Shown here one piece after another: positions 44,125 through 54,104 of a stretch of DNA of 64,000 nucleotides. The notes under the pieces were generated by a model. It was not told the DNA's origin and made no database searches. It was given only the letters and a program-made list of their open reading frames with translations. Positions within the stretch are counted from its first letter, which is position 1. Each line of letters starts with the position of its first letter. The stretch lies in the NCBI GenBank assembly GCA_016713425.1, contig JADJPE010000005.1:1984001-2048000 (forward strand), given 5' to 3'. Made by a program: the position numbers and the translations under genes. The DNA is from Deltaproteobacteria bacterium (lineage in GTDB: Bacteria > Myxococcota > Kuafuiibacteriia > Kuafuiibacteriales > Kuafuiibacteriaceae).

Positions 44125-45870
44125 ATGTCAGGCCATGCTGTGGTTCGGTCTTGGGCGCGCGCCGAGCTCGATGAAGCGGCAGCGCATCAGCTAACTCGGG
44201 GTCTCGACCTTTCGCTTCGCGCTTGTCGGTTGCTGGTTCGTCGAGGCATCTCGGACCTCGAGACGGCGCGACGCTATCTCGATCCGAGGCTGACCGACCT
44301 CCCCGACCCGTTTTCGATGAAGGATCTCGAGCGGGCGGCGAATCGCGTGGCCGACGCCATCGAGTCGAAGGCGCGCATCGGGCTTTACGGCGACTACGAC
44401 GTCGACGGGGTGACGTCGACCGCGCTTCTTGCCTCTTTTCTGCGGCTTCATGAGCTTGAAGCGCGCGTGTACATTCCGAAGCGCCTGGTCGAAGGGTACG
44501 GCCTGAATCGGGAGGCGGTCGATGTCCTGGCGGATGAGGGCATCGAGGTTCTCTTGACGCTCGACTGTGGAATCACGGCGGCTGACGAGATTGACCATGC
44601 GAATCAACGCGGGATGGACTGTGTGGTCGTCGACCATCACCGGTGCCCGCCCAAGCTTCCGCGCGCCCTTGCCACCTTGAACCCTCAACAGGACGATTGC
44701 GGGTACGCGGACAAGGGTTTGGCGGCGGTCGGGGTCGCTTTCAACTTGGTCATCGGCATTCGAGCGACCTTACGGCGCCGCGGATATTACGCCTCCCGCG
44801 GTATGGTTGAGCCGAACCTCAAAGACTTTCTCGACTTGGTTGCGCTTGGGACGATCGCCGACATGGTTCCGCTCCTGGGCGTGAACCGGATCTTCGCGTG
44901 GTATGGGGTTCGCGAGCTTCGCCTGGCGCAGCGGCCTGGGCTTCGAGCCCTGATGGAGGTCGCGAAGGTTCGCTTCTTGCGGTGTGACAGCCAAGACGTA
45001 GGATTCCGGCTTGGGCCGCGCATCAATGCCGCCGGACGCCTGGCTGACGCGACGGTGGGCGTGCGCCTTCTCTTGACGCCGGATATCGATGAGGCGCGGC
45101 GATTGGCGGCCGCGCTCGACGCGGCGAACGGATCTCGCCAAGCCATTGAGGCGACTGTGTTTCAAGATGCGGTTCGGCGCATCGAGCTGAGCCCCGAGAT
45201 GACGGATGCGATCGTGCTGGCCGATCCCAGCTGGCATCCGGGCGTGGTCGGCATTGTCGCCTCGAAGTTGGTCGAGCGGTACGACCGCCCTGTGGTTCTC
45301 ATCGGCGAGGGCGGCCGAGGAAGCGCGCGGACAGCACGCGGTCTTCACTTGTACGATGCTCTGCGCGATGTCTCGTCGCATCTGACCAAGTTTGGTGGGC
45401 ACCGGGCTGCGGCTGGGCTTCGCATTGCCTTTCAGCAGGTCGACGCTTTTCGGGCGGACTTCTTGAGGCGCGTTGCCCAGGATCCGGGTGATTCGGCCGA
45501 GTCCACGCTGGTCTATGACGATGAGCTGATGGCGGCCGACATCAACGATATGTGTCTTCAAGAGATTCTAAGGCTGGCTCCGTTTGGGATCGGGAACCCA
45601 GAACCGCTCTTTCGTTTGACCTCGGCGCGGGTCAAATCGGCTCGCGTCGTGGGCAAGAACCATCTCAAGCTGCGACTGGCCGAAGGTGTGCGCGGCGGGC
45701 TTGATGTCATCGCCTTTCGAGCCGCCGATCTCTTTCCATCCATGGAGCCCGGCTGCTCCGTCGACATTGCCTATCACCTCGAGGAGAACGAGTACGCCGG
45801 TGTCGTCTCACTTGCCCTGCGCGCGCGAGAGATCCGGATGTCCGACGACGAGGCGAAATCGTTGCCCTGA
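44125..45870 (+). CDS. recJ: Single-stranded-DNA-specific 5'-3' exonuclease RecJ
   Basis: A 581-residue DHH-family nuclease. ATG 44125 follows a GAGGA. Motif I is GLYGDYDVDGVTSTALLASF and motif III is VVVDHHRCPPKLP, with the DHHA1-type region LADPSWHPGVVGIVASKLVE and the GGRGSARTARG segment after it. It degrades 5' ssDNA in RecF recombination and repair. It follows secF by 43 bases, so co-transcription is likely. Confidence 0.96.
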   Translation: MSGHAVVRSWARAELDEAAAHQLTRGLDLSLRACRLLVRRGISDLETARRYLDPRLTDLPDPFSMKDLERAANRVADAIESKARIGLYGDYDVDGVTSTALLASFLRLHELEARVYIPKRLVEGYGLNREAVDVLADEGIEVLLTLDCGITAADEIDHANQRGMDCVVVDHHRCPPKLPRALATLNPQQDDCGYADKGLAAVGVAFNLVIGIRATLRRRGYYASRGMVEPNLKDFLDLVALGTIADMVPLLGVNRIFAWYGVRELRLAQRPGLRALMEVAKVRFLRCDSQDVGFRLGPRINAAGRLADATVGVRLLLTPDIDEARRLAAALDAANGSRQAIEATVFQDAVRRIELSPEMTDAIVLADPSWHPGVVGIVASKLVERYDRPVVLIGEGGRGSARTARGLHLYDALRDVSSHLTKFGGHRAAAGLRIAFQQVDAFRADFLRRVAQDPGDSAESTLVYDDELMAADINDMCLQEILRLAPFGIGNPEPLFRLTSARVKSARVVGKNHLKLRLAEGVRGGLDVIAFRAADLFPSMEPGCSVDIAYHLEENEYAGVVSLALRAREIRMSDDEAKSLP

Positions 45871-45904
45871 CGCCCAGTCGCGGCGCGGCGTGACACCTCG
45901 ATGG

Positions 45905-47701
45905 GTGGCGTCGTATCCTCGGCGGGTGGGCAGGGTCGTGGGCCTCATCATCCCCCTTCTTGCTTTTTCGGCGTGTGGCGCTGAGTCGTCTTCGCGTTCC
46001 AACGACGCTTGCTCGACCCGGGAGACCAGCCTGGTCTTGGTCGACGACTTTCGGGGTGTCGGAGGTCGGACTCGTCTCGATACCACGATCACCAGCGCAC
46101 CCTTTTCGTGGCTCGAGAGATCCGATGACGGCGTCATGGTGACGGTCGATGCTCGTGCGAAGGCCGGTGGCTGGTCAATGGCGCTCAGCCCACAAGGTAC
46201 GATCGACCTCTCATCCGTGCTCCCGCGTGAGATCGACCGCTCTTGCCAGACGGCGGTGACAGCGCTCGAGGTCGAAGGTCTTTTCGGAACGTCCGGACGT
46301 CCGTTTTCGTGCACCTTCGTTGGCTCGGAAGGCGAGACCGTCTTCTCCACGTCCACGACGCTCACCTCGACGCCGACCCCGTGGCGAGTCGAGCTGCCAC
46401 CGCTCGGTCGCGCGACGAGCCTTGCTTTCACCTTGGATGGGCTCGAAGCCGAGGAATTCGTGCATCTTCGTGCCCTTCGGTTCGAGATCGCGACGCCCAG
46501 AGTTGCGCCCGCGCTCCGCTATTTCACTTGGACGTACGGGCTGCTTCTCGCGAACTGGGATCGAGAGACCGGTCTCGTTCAGGACAAGGCGTCGGTAAGT
46601 CCTGGCGCGTTTGATGCGGTTCAGGCCACTGGAGGCCTCGCGGCCGCATCGGCCGTCGCCTTTCAGCTTGGCGTGATCGGAAGGTCAGACGCCGAGCGCA
46701 TCGTTCGCAAAGTCGGCTCTACGCTGCGCGACCAGCTACCCCGATTCCACGGACTCTGGCCCCACTGGGTGCGGACCCGAGGTGGCGGGAGCTTGGCGAT
46801 CGTCGAGGGCACCGAGTGGTCGTCGATCGACACGGTGATCGCGGCCGTCGGGTTGCTGGCAGCCGAAGAAGCTTTGGAGCTCGACACCGAGGCCACGGTC
46901 ACCTTTTTGTAGAACATCGAGTGGGACGAGATCGCGACCGATTCTGGCCTTTCGATGGGCTACGGGCCCGATCGACGTCCGCTCGTCGGACGGTGGGATG
47001 TATTCGTGGGTGAGAGTTGGCTGATGGCTCTGGCCTACGCCGCGGCGACCGGTCAGTTGCCGGTCATGAACCACCCGAATCCGCCCACCGACAACGGCTC
47101 GGGCTTCATAGACGAACTTGCGTGGCTTCTCGTGCGCATGCCGGAGCAGCCGGATGTGTTCGGCAATGATTGGCCTGATTACGTGCGGCGTGCTGCTCTG
47201 GCGCAGCGTTCATATCTCGACGCTCGGTATCCGGGCGCTTGCCTGACGCGCGCCGCGCTGTTTGGCCTTTCCGCAGCCGAGGCGCCGACCGGCGATCGTT
47301 ACGTTGCTTTCGGCGTCGGTGGGGCCTCCACGCCGACCCTTGATGGTTTCAGCGCCTATGGGACGCCCGTTGTCGCGCCGCACTATGCCGCCATGGTGGC
47401 CACGACCCTCCCGAAAGACACACAGAGGATGTGGTCATGGCTCGAGGAGCATGGGCTCATGAGTCCGCTTTCCCACGTCGACAGTCTCATGTTCCCGGAC
47501 AATCAGCGATGCGACGAACACGGCGCCGTCTGGACGCAGCTCAAAGGGTCTTGGAATCTGACGCTCGAGACGCTTGGATGGGGTCGCGCGGCAGCGCTCG
47601 AACGCAACGAGACGCCGATTCTCTGGACGAGCACTGAGCGAAATCGATTCCTTGATCGCGGCTATCGTTTGCTTACTTCGCCGATTCCCGACAATCTCTA
47701 A
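45905..47701 (+). pseudogene. Glucoamylase-like (PF10091-type) secreted lipoprotein interrupted by an in-frame amber codon
   Basis: The frame opens at GTG 45905 (or 45926) with a lipobox (LIIPLLAFSACG) and runs 335 codons to TAG at 46910-46912. It then continues in the same frame without any shift for 262 codons to TAA at 47699-47701. Protein features cross the stop: DTEATVTFL before it and NIEWDEIATDSGLSMGYG after it form the continuous region expected before DVFVGESWLMALAYAAATGQ. The catalytic-domain-like region (alpha/alpha barrel: LRYFTWTYGLLLANWDRETG, then TGGLAAASAVAF) is split by it. The rest shows no decay. Possible causes are a recent nonsense mutation, a sequencing error, or read-through. 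Confidence 0.75.
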
Positions 47702-47717
47702 GTCAGTACACGTCTGT

Positions 47718-50567
47718 CTACGGGATGCCGGGGGTGTAGAGATAGGGCGCGGGGATCGCTTCGATCTCCTCGTCCTCGTATCGCCACGCGAGCTTGATGC
47801 GTCCGCCACCCAAGCTCGACCAGGGCGCACGACGCGCGTGCCATCCGTACTCAGCCTCGACTTGAACCAAGGTGTCGGCGCGAACGTCGAATGGCTGGCT
47901 CTCGAAATGGCCAATCGTTTGGTCTTTCGTGTCCAAAACGAGCGCTCCATCTACCTTCATGGCGAAGTGCCCGTGCACGTTCGCGCTGAGCGAGAGCTGT
48001 CCGTCTGAGCGCGGGCGCAAGTATCCTTTCCATTGAATGACGAATATATCTTCACACGGCTCGCGCGCGCGCCCGACCGGCTCACAGCCCTCGAACACCG
48101 ACGCATCCTCGGCCGACTCGGTCCAGTGCATATCGATCGGACCATCCACCCGCTGCGCAATGAAGTCGCGCGCGCCGAGATCTGAGAAATATCGCCCGAG
48201 GAGCCCCTCGCCGACCGGCCTGAGCCCGACCACGATGCGCGCGCCGTCGCTTTCGAGGGTCGTGGCGTTCGCCGGATCTGCCAAGTCCTCGACGCCTACA
48301 GCCTGGACTGCGTGTGGGGTTCCGGAAGTCAGCGGCACGGCGGGGATCAAGGTCACCCGGGTACTGTCGGAGGCAGTGGGTTGGACTCCGCGAACGGCGA
48401 GCCCGTCGATGAAGAATCGCGTGGCATCGCTCTTCGACTCTTCGGAGATGGGCTCATCGAAGCGCAGGAGAACGCGATCTTCGCGATAGGCGATGGCCTC
48501 GACAATCGTCGGAGGCGACCGATCAGACAGGACCTCCAGGGTCGTGGTTACCGTGGCGCTGCTCGCCCCATTGACGCCGACGCCGCTGGCGGTCGCCCAG
48601 ACGCTGAGTTGGACGATGCCATCTTGCTTTCCAATCGACAGCGGCTCGCTGTAGATGGCACGTTGGGTGGTGCCGTCGGTGCTCGTTCGTGCATAGCGGA
48701 TCTCGGCCAACGGTGCCTCGTGCGAAAGGCGCACCTCGATCGTTTCCGAAGACGGATGCTGGATCTCGACCACAGGGGGGGGCAGGCGGGCGGTGAGAAA
48801 GGCTTCTAAAGCATCGCGCCAGCGCGACGCCAGGATAGCCTCGCCGCTGGTGTTTGGCACGATGCCATCGATCGAGTGGAGACCGACGAAGTAGCCTGTA
48901 TAGAGATCCACCGACGACACCGGCGCGCTTTCACTGTTGAGATCCTCGGCCATGGCACGAATGGCCGCATTCGTCGCGCGGGTTATGCTCGTGGGAATAC
49001 GTTCATTGGGTGGAAGCTCGGCGACGAAGACAGCGATCGCGGGATTGATGAGACGGAGTGTTTCGATGACGGAGCGCAGATCGCTGGCCAGCTCGTTGCG
49101 TGTGATCCCCGCTTCCAGATCTTGGTTCCCAACAACCAGTACAGCGACATGCGGAGAGACCGAGCGGCGCGCGCCGAGCGGCGTGCGTCCTACTTCGCGT
49201 CGGAGATCGGCCGCCATCACGTTGCTTGGAAGGCTTTCGTAGTCGAGGTCGAAATCGGGATTCGGGGGGAGGTATCCGTCGAGTCCTCGCGTCTCTCCGC
49301 CCAAGAAATCCACCTCGAAACCGGCGCGGGTCAGCGACTGCCAAAGCGTCCGTCGAAAGCTATCCCGGCGCCAAGAGCTGGCGGTCATTTCATCGCCGAC
49401 GACCCCGATTCGCCACTTTGGACGCGGGTCCGACGCGCCATCTTCGACCCAGAACGGCGTTGGATCAGCATACGCGACCGCGCCTTCGGTATCGCGCGCT
49501 GACGCGAGGACCGCGTACGGCCCGGGACTCAGATTCGCGCCGGTCCAAACCGCGCCGAACGGCGCGCGGAAGTCCGGTGAAGAACGCCCCACGACATCTC
49601 CGTTGGCGTCGAGAATGCGAAATTCGACCCGCAAGACTTCGCCGTCGGGATCGAGCGCGTCGGCTGCGAGCAGGAACGGCCTCCCCGCGAACACCACGGC
49701 GTTGGCCGCGGGCTCGATGAGCGAGATCTCTGGCGCTTCGTTGATGGTGAGGCGTCCCAGACCTGGCGGCGTCACGAGCCGGTCTGGGGGCCCACAAAAT
49801 GTGACCTCCCCCCAGTCCTGCGGATCCTCCTGCGCCGCGCGTTGCTGCTCTCCTTGCTCGTTCAAGGCGGCCGTGGCGGAAATGGCGGTCGAGACCCAGC
49901 GAACGTGGGATCCGTAGCAGACGTCGGTGCTGTCGCGGTCGAAGAACCCGATGTCGAAGGCGAAAGCCGCGCCTTCCTGGACGATGACGGGTCGTGGGAG
50001 CAGGAGGTCAAAGGCCAGCTCCACGTCCATACCGACGTCGGTCTTTCGGCTGGAGGTACTCCGAAGATGCCAAACGTTCACGTCCGTTTCTGGGTATGTG
50101 ATCGTTCGAGTCGGGTTCGCGAGATCGATGACAAACCGCCCGTCTTCGCAGCCAAGAAGACCCTCCGAAGTGCAAGGGCCCGCGCCGAGAAGACGATCTG
50201 CTTCGCTTGGACCAAGCATGATCTCCAGCGCATCTCGACATTCCGGTGGGCCACGCATCGTCTCCGTCGAATCTCCATCGAAGATGCGCACACCGACGAA
50301 TAAGCTCTGGCCATCCGAGAGGAGCGCAAACTCGAAGCTCCCGTCTTCCCGGCCATCATTGGCTACGACCTTTCGGAAGGCGACGCCCGAAGCTGCCCAC
50401 GCCTCATCCGACAGATCGCCGTCGACGTTGACGGCGAGCGGGTATATTGCAGCCACCGACGAAGATGCCTGTGCGTTCGCGACGCACGGATTCTCGAAAG
50501 GCGCCTCGCTACTCAAGCAGCCGACGCCCAACAGCAAGCACGTGGACCAGCCGATCCTACTGACCAC
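47718..50567 (-). CDS. Modular lipoprotein: CBM9-like, Ig-like, degenerate SGNH-hydrolase and PA14-like domains
   Basis: A 949-residue protein. The GTG at 50567 gives a short signal peptide with lipobox (LLLGVGC, Cys 17) and overlaps the preceding stop by 11 bases. In order: a CBM9-like domain (about 40-260; NVDGDLSDEAWAAS, LSDGQSLFVGVRIFDGD), an Ig-like module (about 275-375), an SGNH-like fold (about 384-600), a chitobiase-C-like and an SbsA/Ig-like module (600-770), and a PA14-like end (about 775-945; EGLLGRYFSDLGARDF). In the SGNH part the expected GDSIT is GDEMT (Glu 393 replaces the nucleophile) and the expected DGxHPN is DGIVPN (Val 570 replaces the His), so hydrolysis is unlikely. It probably binds surface carbohydrates. 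Confidence 0.8.
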   Translation of the reverse strand: MVSRIGWSTCLLLGVGCLSSEAPFENPCVANAQASSSVAAIYPLAVNVDGDLSDEAWAASGVAFRKVVANDGREDGSFEFALLSDGQSLFVGVRIFDGDSTETMRGPPECRDALEIMLGPSEADRLLGAGPCTSEGLLGCEDGRFVIDLANPTRTITYPETDVNVWHLRSTSSRKTDVGMDVELAFDLLLPRPVIVQEGAAFAFDIGFFDRDSTDVCYGSHVRWVSTAISATAALNEQGEQQRAAQEDPQDWGEVTFCGPPDRLVTPPGLGRLTINEAPEISLIEPAANAVVFAGRPFLLAADALDPDGEVLRVEFRILDANGDVVGRSSPDFRAPFGAVWTGANLSPGPYAVLASARDTEGAVAYADPTPFWVEDGASDPRPKWRIGVVGDEMTASSWRRDSFRRTLWQSLTRAGFEVDFLGGETRGLDGYLPPNPDFDLDYESLPSNVMAADLRREVGRTPLGARRSVSPHVAVLVVGNQDLEAGITRNELASDLRSVIETLRLINPAIAVFVAELPPNERIPTSITRATNAAIRAMAEDLNSESAPVSSVDLYTGYFVGLHSIDGIVPNTSGEAILASRWRDALEAFLTARLPPPVVEIQHPSSETIEVRLSHEAPLAEIRYARTSTDGTTQRAIYSEPLSIGKQDGIVQLSVWATASGVGVNGASSATVTTTLEVLSDRSPPTIVEAIAYREDRVLLRFDEPISEESKSDATRFFIDGLAVRGVQPTASDSTRVTLIPAVPLTSGTPHAVQAVGVEDLADPANATTLESDGARIVVGLRPVGEGLLGRYFSDLGARDFIAQRVDGPIDMHWTESAEDASVFEGCEPVGRAREPCEDIFVIQWKGYLRPRSDGQLSLSANVHGHFAMKVDGALVLDTKDQTIGHFESQPFDVRADTLVQVEAEYGWHARRAPWSSLGGGRIKLAWRYEDEEIEAIPAPYLYTPGIP

Positions 50568-51846
50568 AGTTGGTACCTGTCTTGTAGTCGTCCTCGTAGA
50601 CCGCGGACGTGCCCTCGACCCGCCAGAATCCGATGAGCGTCGAGTAGGCCCACTTCTGAGCCGTCTCGCCGACATCGACCGGCCCCGTGACCCCGGCGTA
50701 GTCGACGTCGAAGCCAGCGGTGACGCGGTCGAGACCCACGCCGACCTGGGTCCAGGGTACGGGTACGCCCGGAGGTTCTGACACCGCCTTCATCAGGTGT
50801 GCGAGATCGACGGTCGCGGTGCTCGACCGGGCGAAGTGGGCCCGGGCTGCCAGCGCGAGTGCGGACAGATTGACCGCATCGTAGAAGAGGTCGGCTCCCC
50901 CGGCCGGTTCGTCCGCGAGCCAAACCTTCCGATAAGCCTCGGTGAACTCGGGCCAGAAGCCCTGGGGCGACGCCGACAGGCCGACGACGCCATCGAGTCG
51001 TCCGTGCGGGATGTTGGCCAGAAAGGCTTCGTTGTCGAGCAGCGGCCCGAGATACCACCGGATGCTCAACCCTGTCGTCGCCCAGCTTTGAATGACGTTG
51101 GCCGCGACGATTGGATCGGCGACGAGAACGACCGCTTGCGCAAGCCGGCTTGCCGCAAGTTGGATCGTCTCGCGATAGGAATACTGGTTCGCTTCGATCG
51201 CGAGCACGCTGAAGTCGGACGGGCTCCCGACTTCGGCCAGCGTCGTGCGCGCCGACACGATGGAGGACGCCATTGCACGATACAGCGAGTCGTTCTGATA
51301 GAGGACGACCGCGCGGCCGATATCATCCTTGACGAGTCGTTCCGCGAGAACGCAAGCGAGCCTTTCGGTCGTGGGCGCGAGACGGATGAAGCCTGCCGGT
51401 TGGAGCGCGAGGGGCATGATGCCGGGGAGTACTTGGGCGACGTCGCGGCTCGCCGTGTACCACCTCGACCGGCTTGCGGCCTCGGGATCGAGTGGACCGA
51501 TGAGGAGATCGACCGCGACATCATCAATGAGCTCCTGGCTCGCAGCAACGGCGACCTCGGGGTTCGATCGTGAGTCCCGTGAGACGATGTGAAGATTGTG
51601 GCCTTCGATGCCACCGGCGCGATTGATCTGGTCCACGGCCATCAACATCGCCTTCTCATAGCTTTCGGCGGATGCGGCTTTGGAACCTGTGAACGGCAGC
51701 AGGACGCCAATGATCGGGTCGCCCGGTCGGACGCTGGACTCATCAGTGCGTTCGCATGCGGCGCCAAGAGCTGCGACCAAGATGGCCGTACCGATCTTGT
51801 GGGGCACCCTTCGTGGGCGTATTCCGCTTCGACGTATCGCATTCAT
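50557..51846 (-). CDS. Periplasmic ligand-binding protein (LivJ-type), lipoprotein
   Basis: A 429-residue protein; ATG 51846 overlaps the TonB-receptor stop as ATGA. It has lipobox LGAAC and the type I periplasmic-binding fold (IIGVLLPFTGSKAASAESYE, then AVDQINRAGGIEGHNLHIVS and LLIGPLDPEAASRSRWYT). This is the family of branched-chain amino acid and urea receptors. No permease or ATPase genes accompany it, so it may pass ligand from the TonB receptor or report its presence to the histidine kinase encoded upstream. Confidence 0.88.
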   Translation of the reverse strand: MNAIRRSGIRPRRVPHKIGTAILVAALGAACERTDESSVRPGDPIIGVLLPFTGSKAASAESYEKAMLMAVDQINRAGGIEGHNLHIVSRDSRSNPEVAVAASQELIDDVAVDLLIGPLDPEAASRSRWYTASRDVAQVLPGIMPLALQPAGFIRLAPTTERLACVLAERLVKDDIGRAVVLYQNDSLYRAMASSIVSARTTLAEVGSPSDFSVLAIEANQYSYRETIQLAASRLAQAVVLVADPIVAANVIQSWATTGLSIRWYLGPLLDNEAFLANIPHGRLDGVVGLSASPQGFWPEFTEAYRKVWLADEPAGGADLFYDAVNLSALALAARAHFARSSTATVDLAHLMKAVSEPPGVPVPWTQVGVGLDRVTAGFDVDYAGVTGPVDVGETAQKWAYSTLIGFWRVEGTSAVYEDDYKTGTNCGQ

Positions 51847-54080
51847 AGCTGCTGACTCACCTGGAAGAAGAGCGTGAGCGGAGTCTGCGGATAGTCGACG
51901 CCCGAGAATCCAGCGTCGGGCGTGCGGACATCGAGCAGATTGCGTCCGATGATTGAGATGCGTGTTTCGCGACCGGAGAGGAACTCGATCTCGTGCGTCG
52001 AAAGCTCGGCGCCCAACATGGCGTAGGCTGCGAGTCGGTATGGTCGACCGAGGGCCACGATGTTGCTGTCGGTTGCCAGTCTCGACGACACAACGAGGGC
52101 GTCGGCGGCGAAGCGAAGAGGTAAGCCTGGAACATCCGCGCTCGCCCCCGCGCGGCCAATCCAGTCTGGGTACACCGGGTTGCCGAGGCCCATCACGAAC
52201 GCCTGAAACTCGCCTTGTCCAGACCGTCGAGTCACGTACTGCTTCTCGATCGCGATGAAGAGCTCGCTCGAGTATGGCCCTTCGTAGCGAAGCGTCGCAT
52301 CCAGATTCCACGCGTCCATCTCGGAGATGTTCTGCGCCGCCTCGTGCAGGCCCTGCTGGACGAATTCAGCCTTGTCTAGGAGCCTGCTATAGCCCGCGCT
52401 CGCCTCGGCCGTGAGCCCGGGCAAGAGAATCCGGGACATCGAGCCTTCGACGGTGTGGACGAGCTGAGGTCGAAGGTCGGGGCTCCCTATGACGTCTCCC
52501 GGCAGGAGTGGATTCGCATACAGGAGAAAGGGGGAGGGCGCCTTGAACGCGCTCCCGTACATCAACTTGAACGTCGTCGACGACCACGGGCGCGCAACGA
52601 ACGCCGCGCGCCCGGTGACCTGCGCGCCGTAGATTCCGTGGTTGTCCATGCGAATGCCCGCCGTGAGGGTGAGTGGCATGGGTAGGATTTGCCACTGTGC
52701 TTGCCCGAACACGCCGAGGTTCCAAAGATGAGTGCCGTCCGCGCGCGTCGAGGCGCTCTCATCGATTTCGCCCGCCCGGAGCCGCAATGAGTCGTACTTC
52801 AGCACCGCAAGACGCGAGAATCCGTCCTCGATGTCGCTCTCGTACTCGATGCCGGCGACGGTCGTAAAGACATCAGACCATACAGATCGGACATCGATCC
52901 CTGCGTGGACGCCCCGATTGCCAAACTCGCGTCGGACGAACAGCGCGTCGCTGCCAACCTCGATTCGGTCGCGCGACGTCGGACCTCCGAAGAAGTATTC
53001 CAAAGTCAGATTGAGGTCGAGGTCTTCGGCCAGCGACGTGTTGCCCTGGAACCCGAATAGGCCTTGGTAGAGCGAGATCGTCGTCGCGTTGTCGCGGCCA
53101 TCTCGGTCATATCCATTGCTCATCGGCGTCCAAGGACCAAACTCTCCGCCGCGATCGAGACTCGAGAAATATCCGAACGCGGACAGCTTGGTCTTGCTGT
53201 TCAGATGAAAAGCAAGCTGGACGAAGGAGGAGATCGAGTCGAGCTGGTGGCCGATCGCGGATGGGTTTGCGGCTCGGTACTCCAAGACTTCTGCATTCGG
53301 GGAGCTTCGAGGTAGAGGGAGTCCGGTCATGTCTCGAAAGCTGAACGAAGCTGCGCCCAAGAAGTCGAACTTGTCCTTCCTGAATCCGAAGGACCCGTCG
53401 ACGCCGATGCCGACGCGTCCGAACACGGAGGCATCCACGGAGCCGACGACCGCGGCACCGAGAAGCTGATTGCCGTCGATCGTCACGATGTTGATGACAC
53501 CCAAGAAGGCGTCGGCACCATACAGCGCTGATGCGGGACCGCGCACGATCTCGACTCGCTCTACCGTCGACATCGGAATCAACTCCGGACCGAGCCAGTT
53601 TCCACCGGTCGAGCGGAACGCGACCGAGTGGCCGTTGATCAGGACCTTGAGGTTCCCGCTGTCTCCAAAGAGGCCGCCTGCGATTCCACGCACGCCGGCG
53701 TTCGGGATCACCTGATCTGAAACGATGTAGAATCCGACCGTGTGACGGAGGATATCTTCGATGCTTTGATAGCCCCACCGCCGGATGTCCTCCCGGGAGA
53801 TCACGGTCACTGACGCCGGCGCATCGTCGGTCGATTGCCGTGTCCGCGCGGCGGCCCAGATGACCTTCGACTCGCCTTCGACGAAGTCGAAGACCTCGGC
53901 CATCGATGGCTCGAGTACATCCCCCAGAGTCGGCTGTTCCGAGGGAGAGGAGGGCGCAGCCTGAGAGGCCGACGACCCCAAGCCGACGAACGCTGCGCAC
54001 AACGAGGTCGTCCATCCGAAGGTATGGATTGACCTCGAGGCGCGCTGCGTTCGTCGCTTGAGCTCGTCGACCCGTTTCAT
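51843..54080 (-). CDS. TonB-dependent outer-membrane receptor
   Basis: A 745-residue protein with a signal peptide (about residues 1-41; GLGSSASQA). The plug domain contains APASVTVISREDIRRWGYQS and IEDILRHTVGFYI, and NAGVRGIAGG precedes VERVEIVRGPASALYGADAF. The barrel ends in PLTLFFQVSQQL, which lacks the usual terminal Phe but has an aromatic-rich end. A typical TonB box is not obvious, but the stretch before the plug (VEGESKVIWAAARTRQSTDD) is in the right place. It is translationally coupled to the LivJ-type protein. Confidence 0.9.
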   Translation of the reverse strand: MKRVDELKRRTQRASRSIHTFGWTTSLCAAFVGLGSSASQAAPSSPSEQPTLGDVLEPSMAEVFDFVEGESKVIWAAARTRQSTDDAPASVTVISREDIRRWGYQSIEDILRHTVGFYIVSDQVIPNAGVRGIAGGLFGDSGNLKVLINGHSVAFRSTGGNWLGPELIPMSTVERVEIVRGPASALYGADAFLGVINIVTIDGNQLLGAAVVGSVDASVFGRVGIGVDGSFGFRKDKFDFLGAASFSFRDMTGLPLPRSSPNAEVLEYRAANPSAIGHQLDSISSFVQLAFHLNSKTKLSAFGYFSSLDRGGEFGPWTPMSNGYDRDGRDNATTISLYQGLFGFQGNTSLAEDLDLNLTLEYFFGGPTSRDRIEVGSDALFVRREFGNRGVHAGIDVRSVWSDVFTTVAGIEYESDIEDGFSRLAVLKYDSLRLRAGEIDESASTRADGTHLWNLGVFGQAQWQILPMPLTLTAGIRMDNHGIYGAQVTGRAAFVARPWSSTTFKLMYGSAFKAPSPFLLYANPLLPGDVIGSPDLRPQLVHTVEGSMSRILLPGLTAEASAGYSRLLDKAEFVQQGLHEAAQNISEMDAWNLDATLRYEGPYSSELFIAIEKQYVTRRSGQGEFQAFVMGLGNPVYPDWIGRAGASADVPGLPLRFAADALVVSSRLATDSNIVALGRPYRLAAYAMLGAELSTHEIEFLSGRETRISIIGRNLLDVRTPDAGFSGVDYPQTPLTLFFQVSQQL

Positions 54081-54104
54081 GAAGATCCCAGAATCGAAGC
54101 GCGA

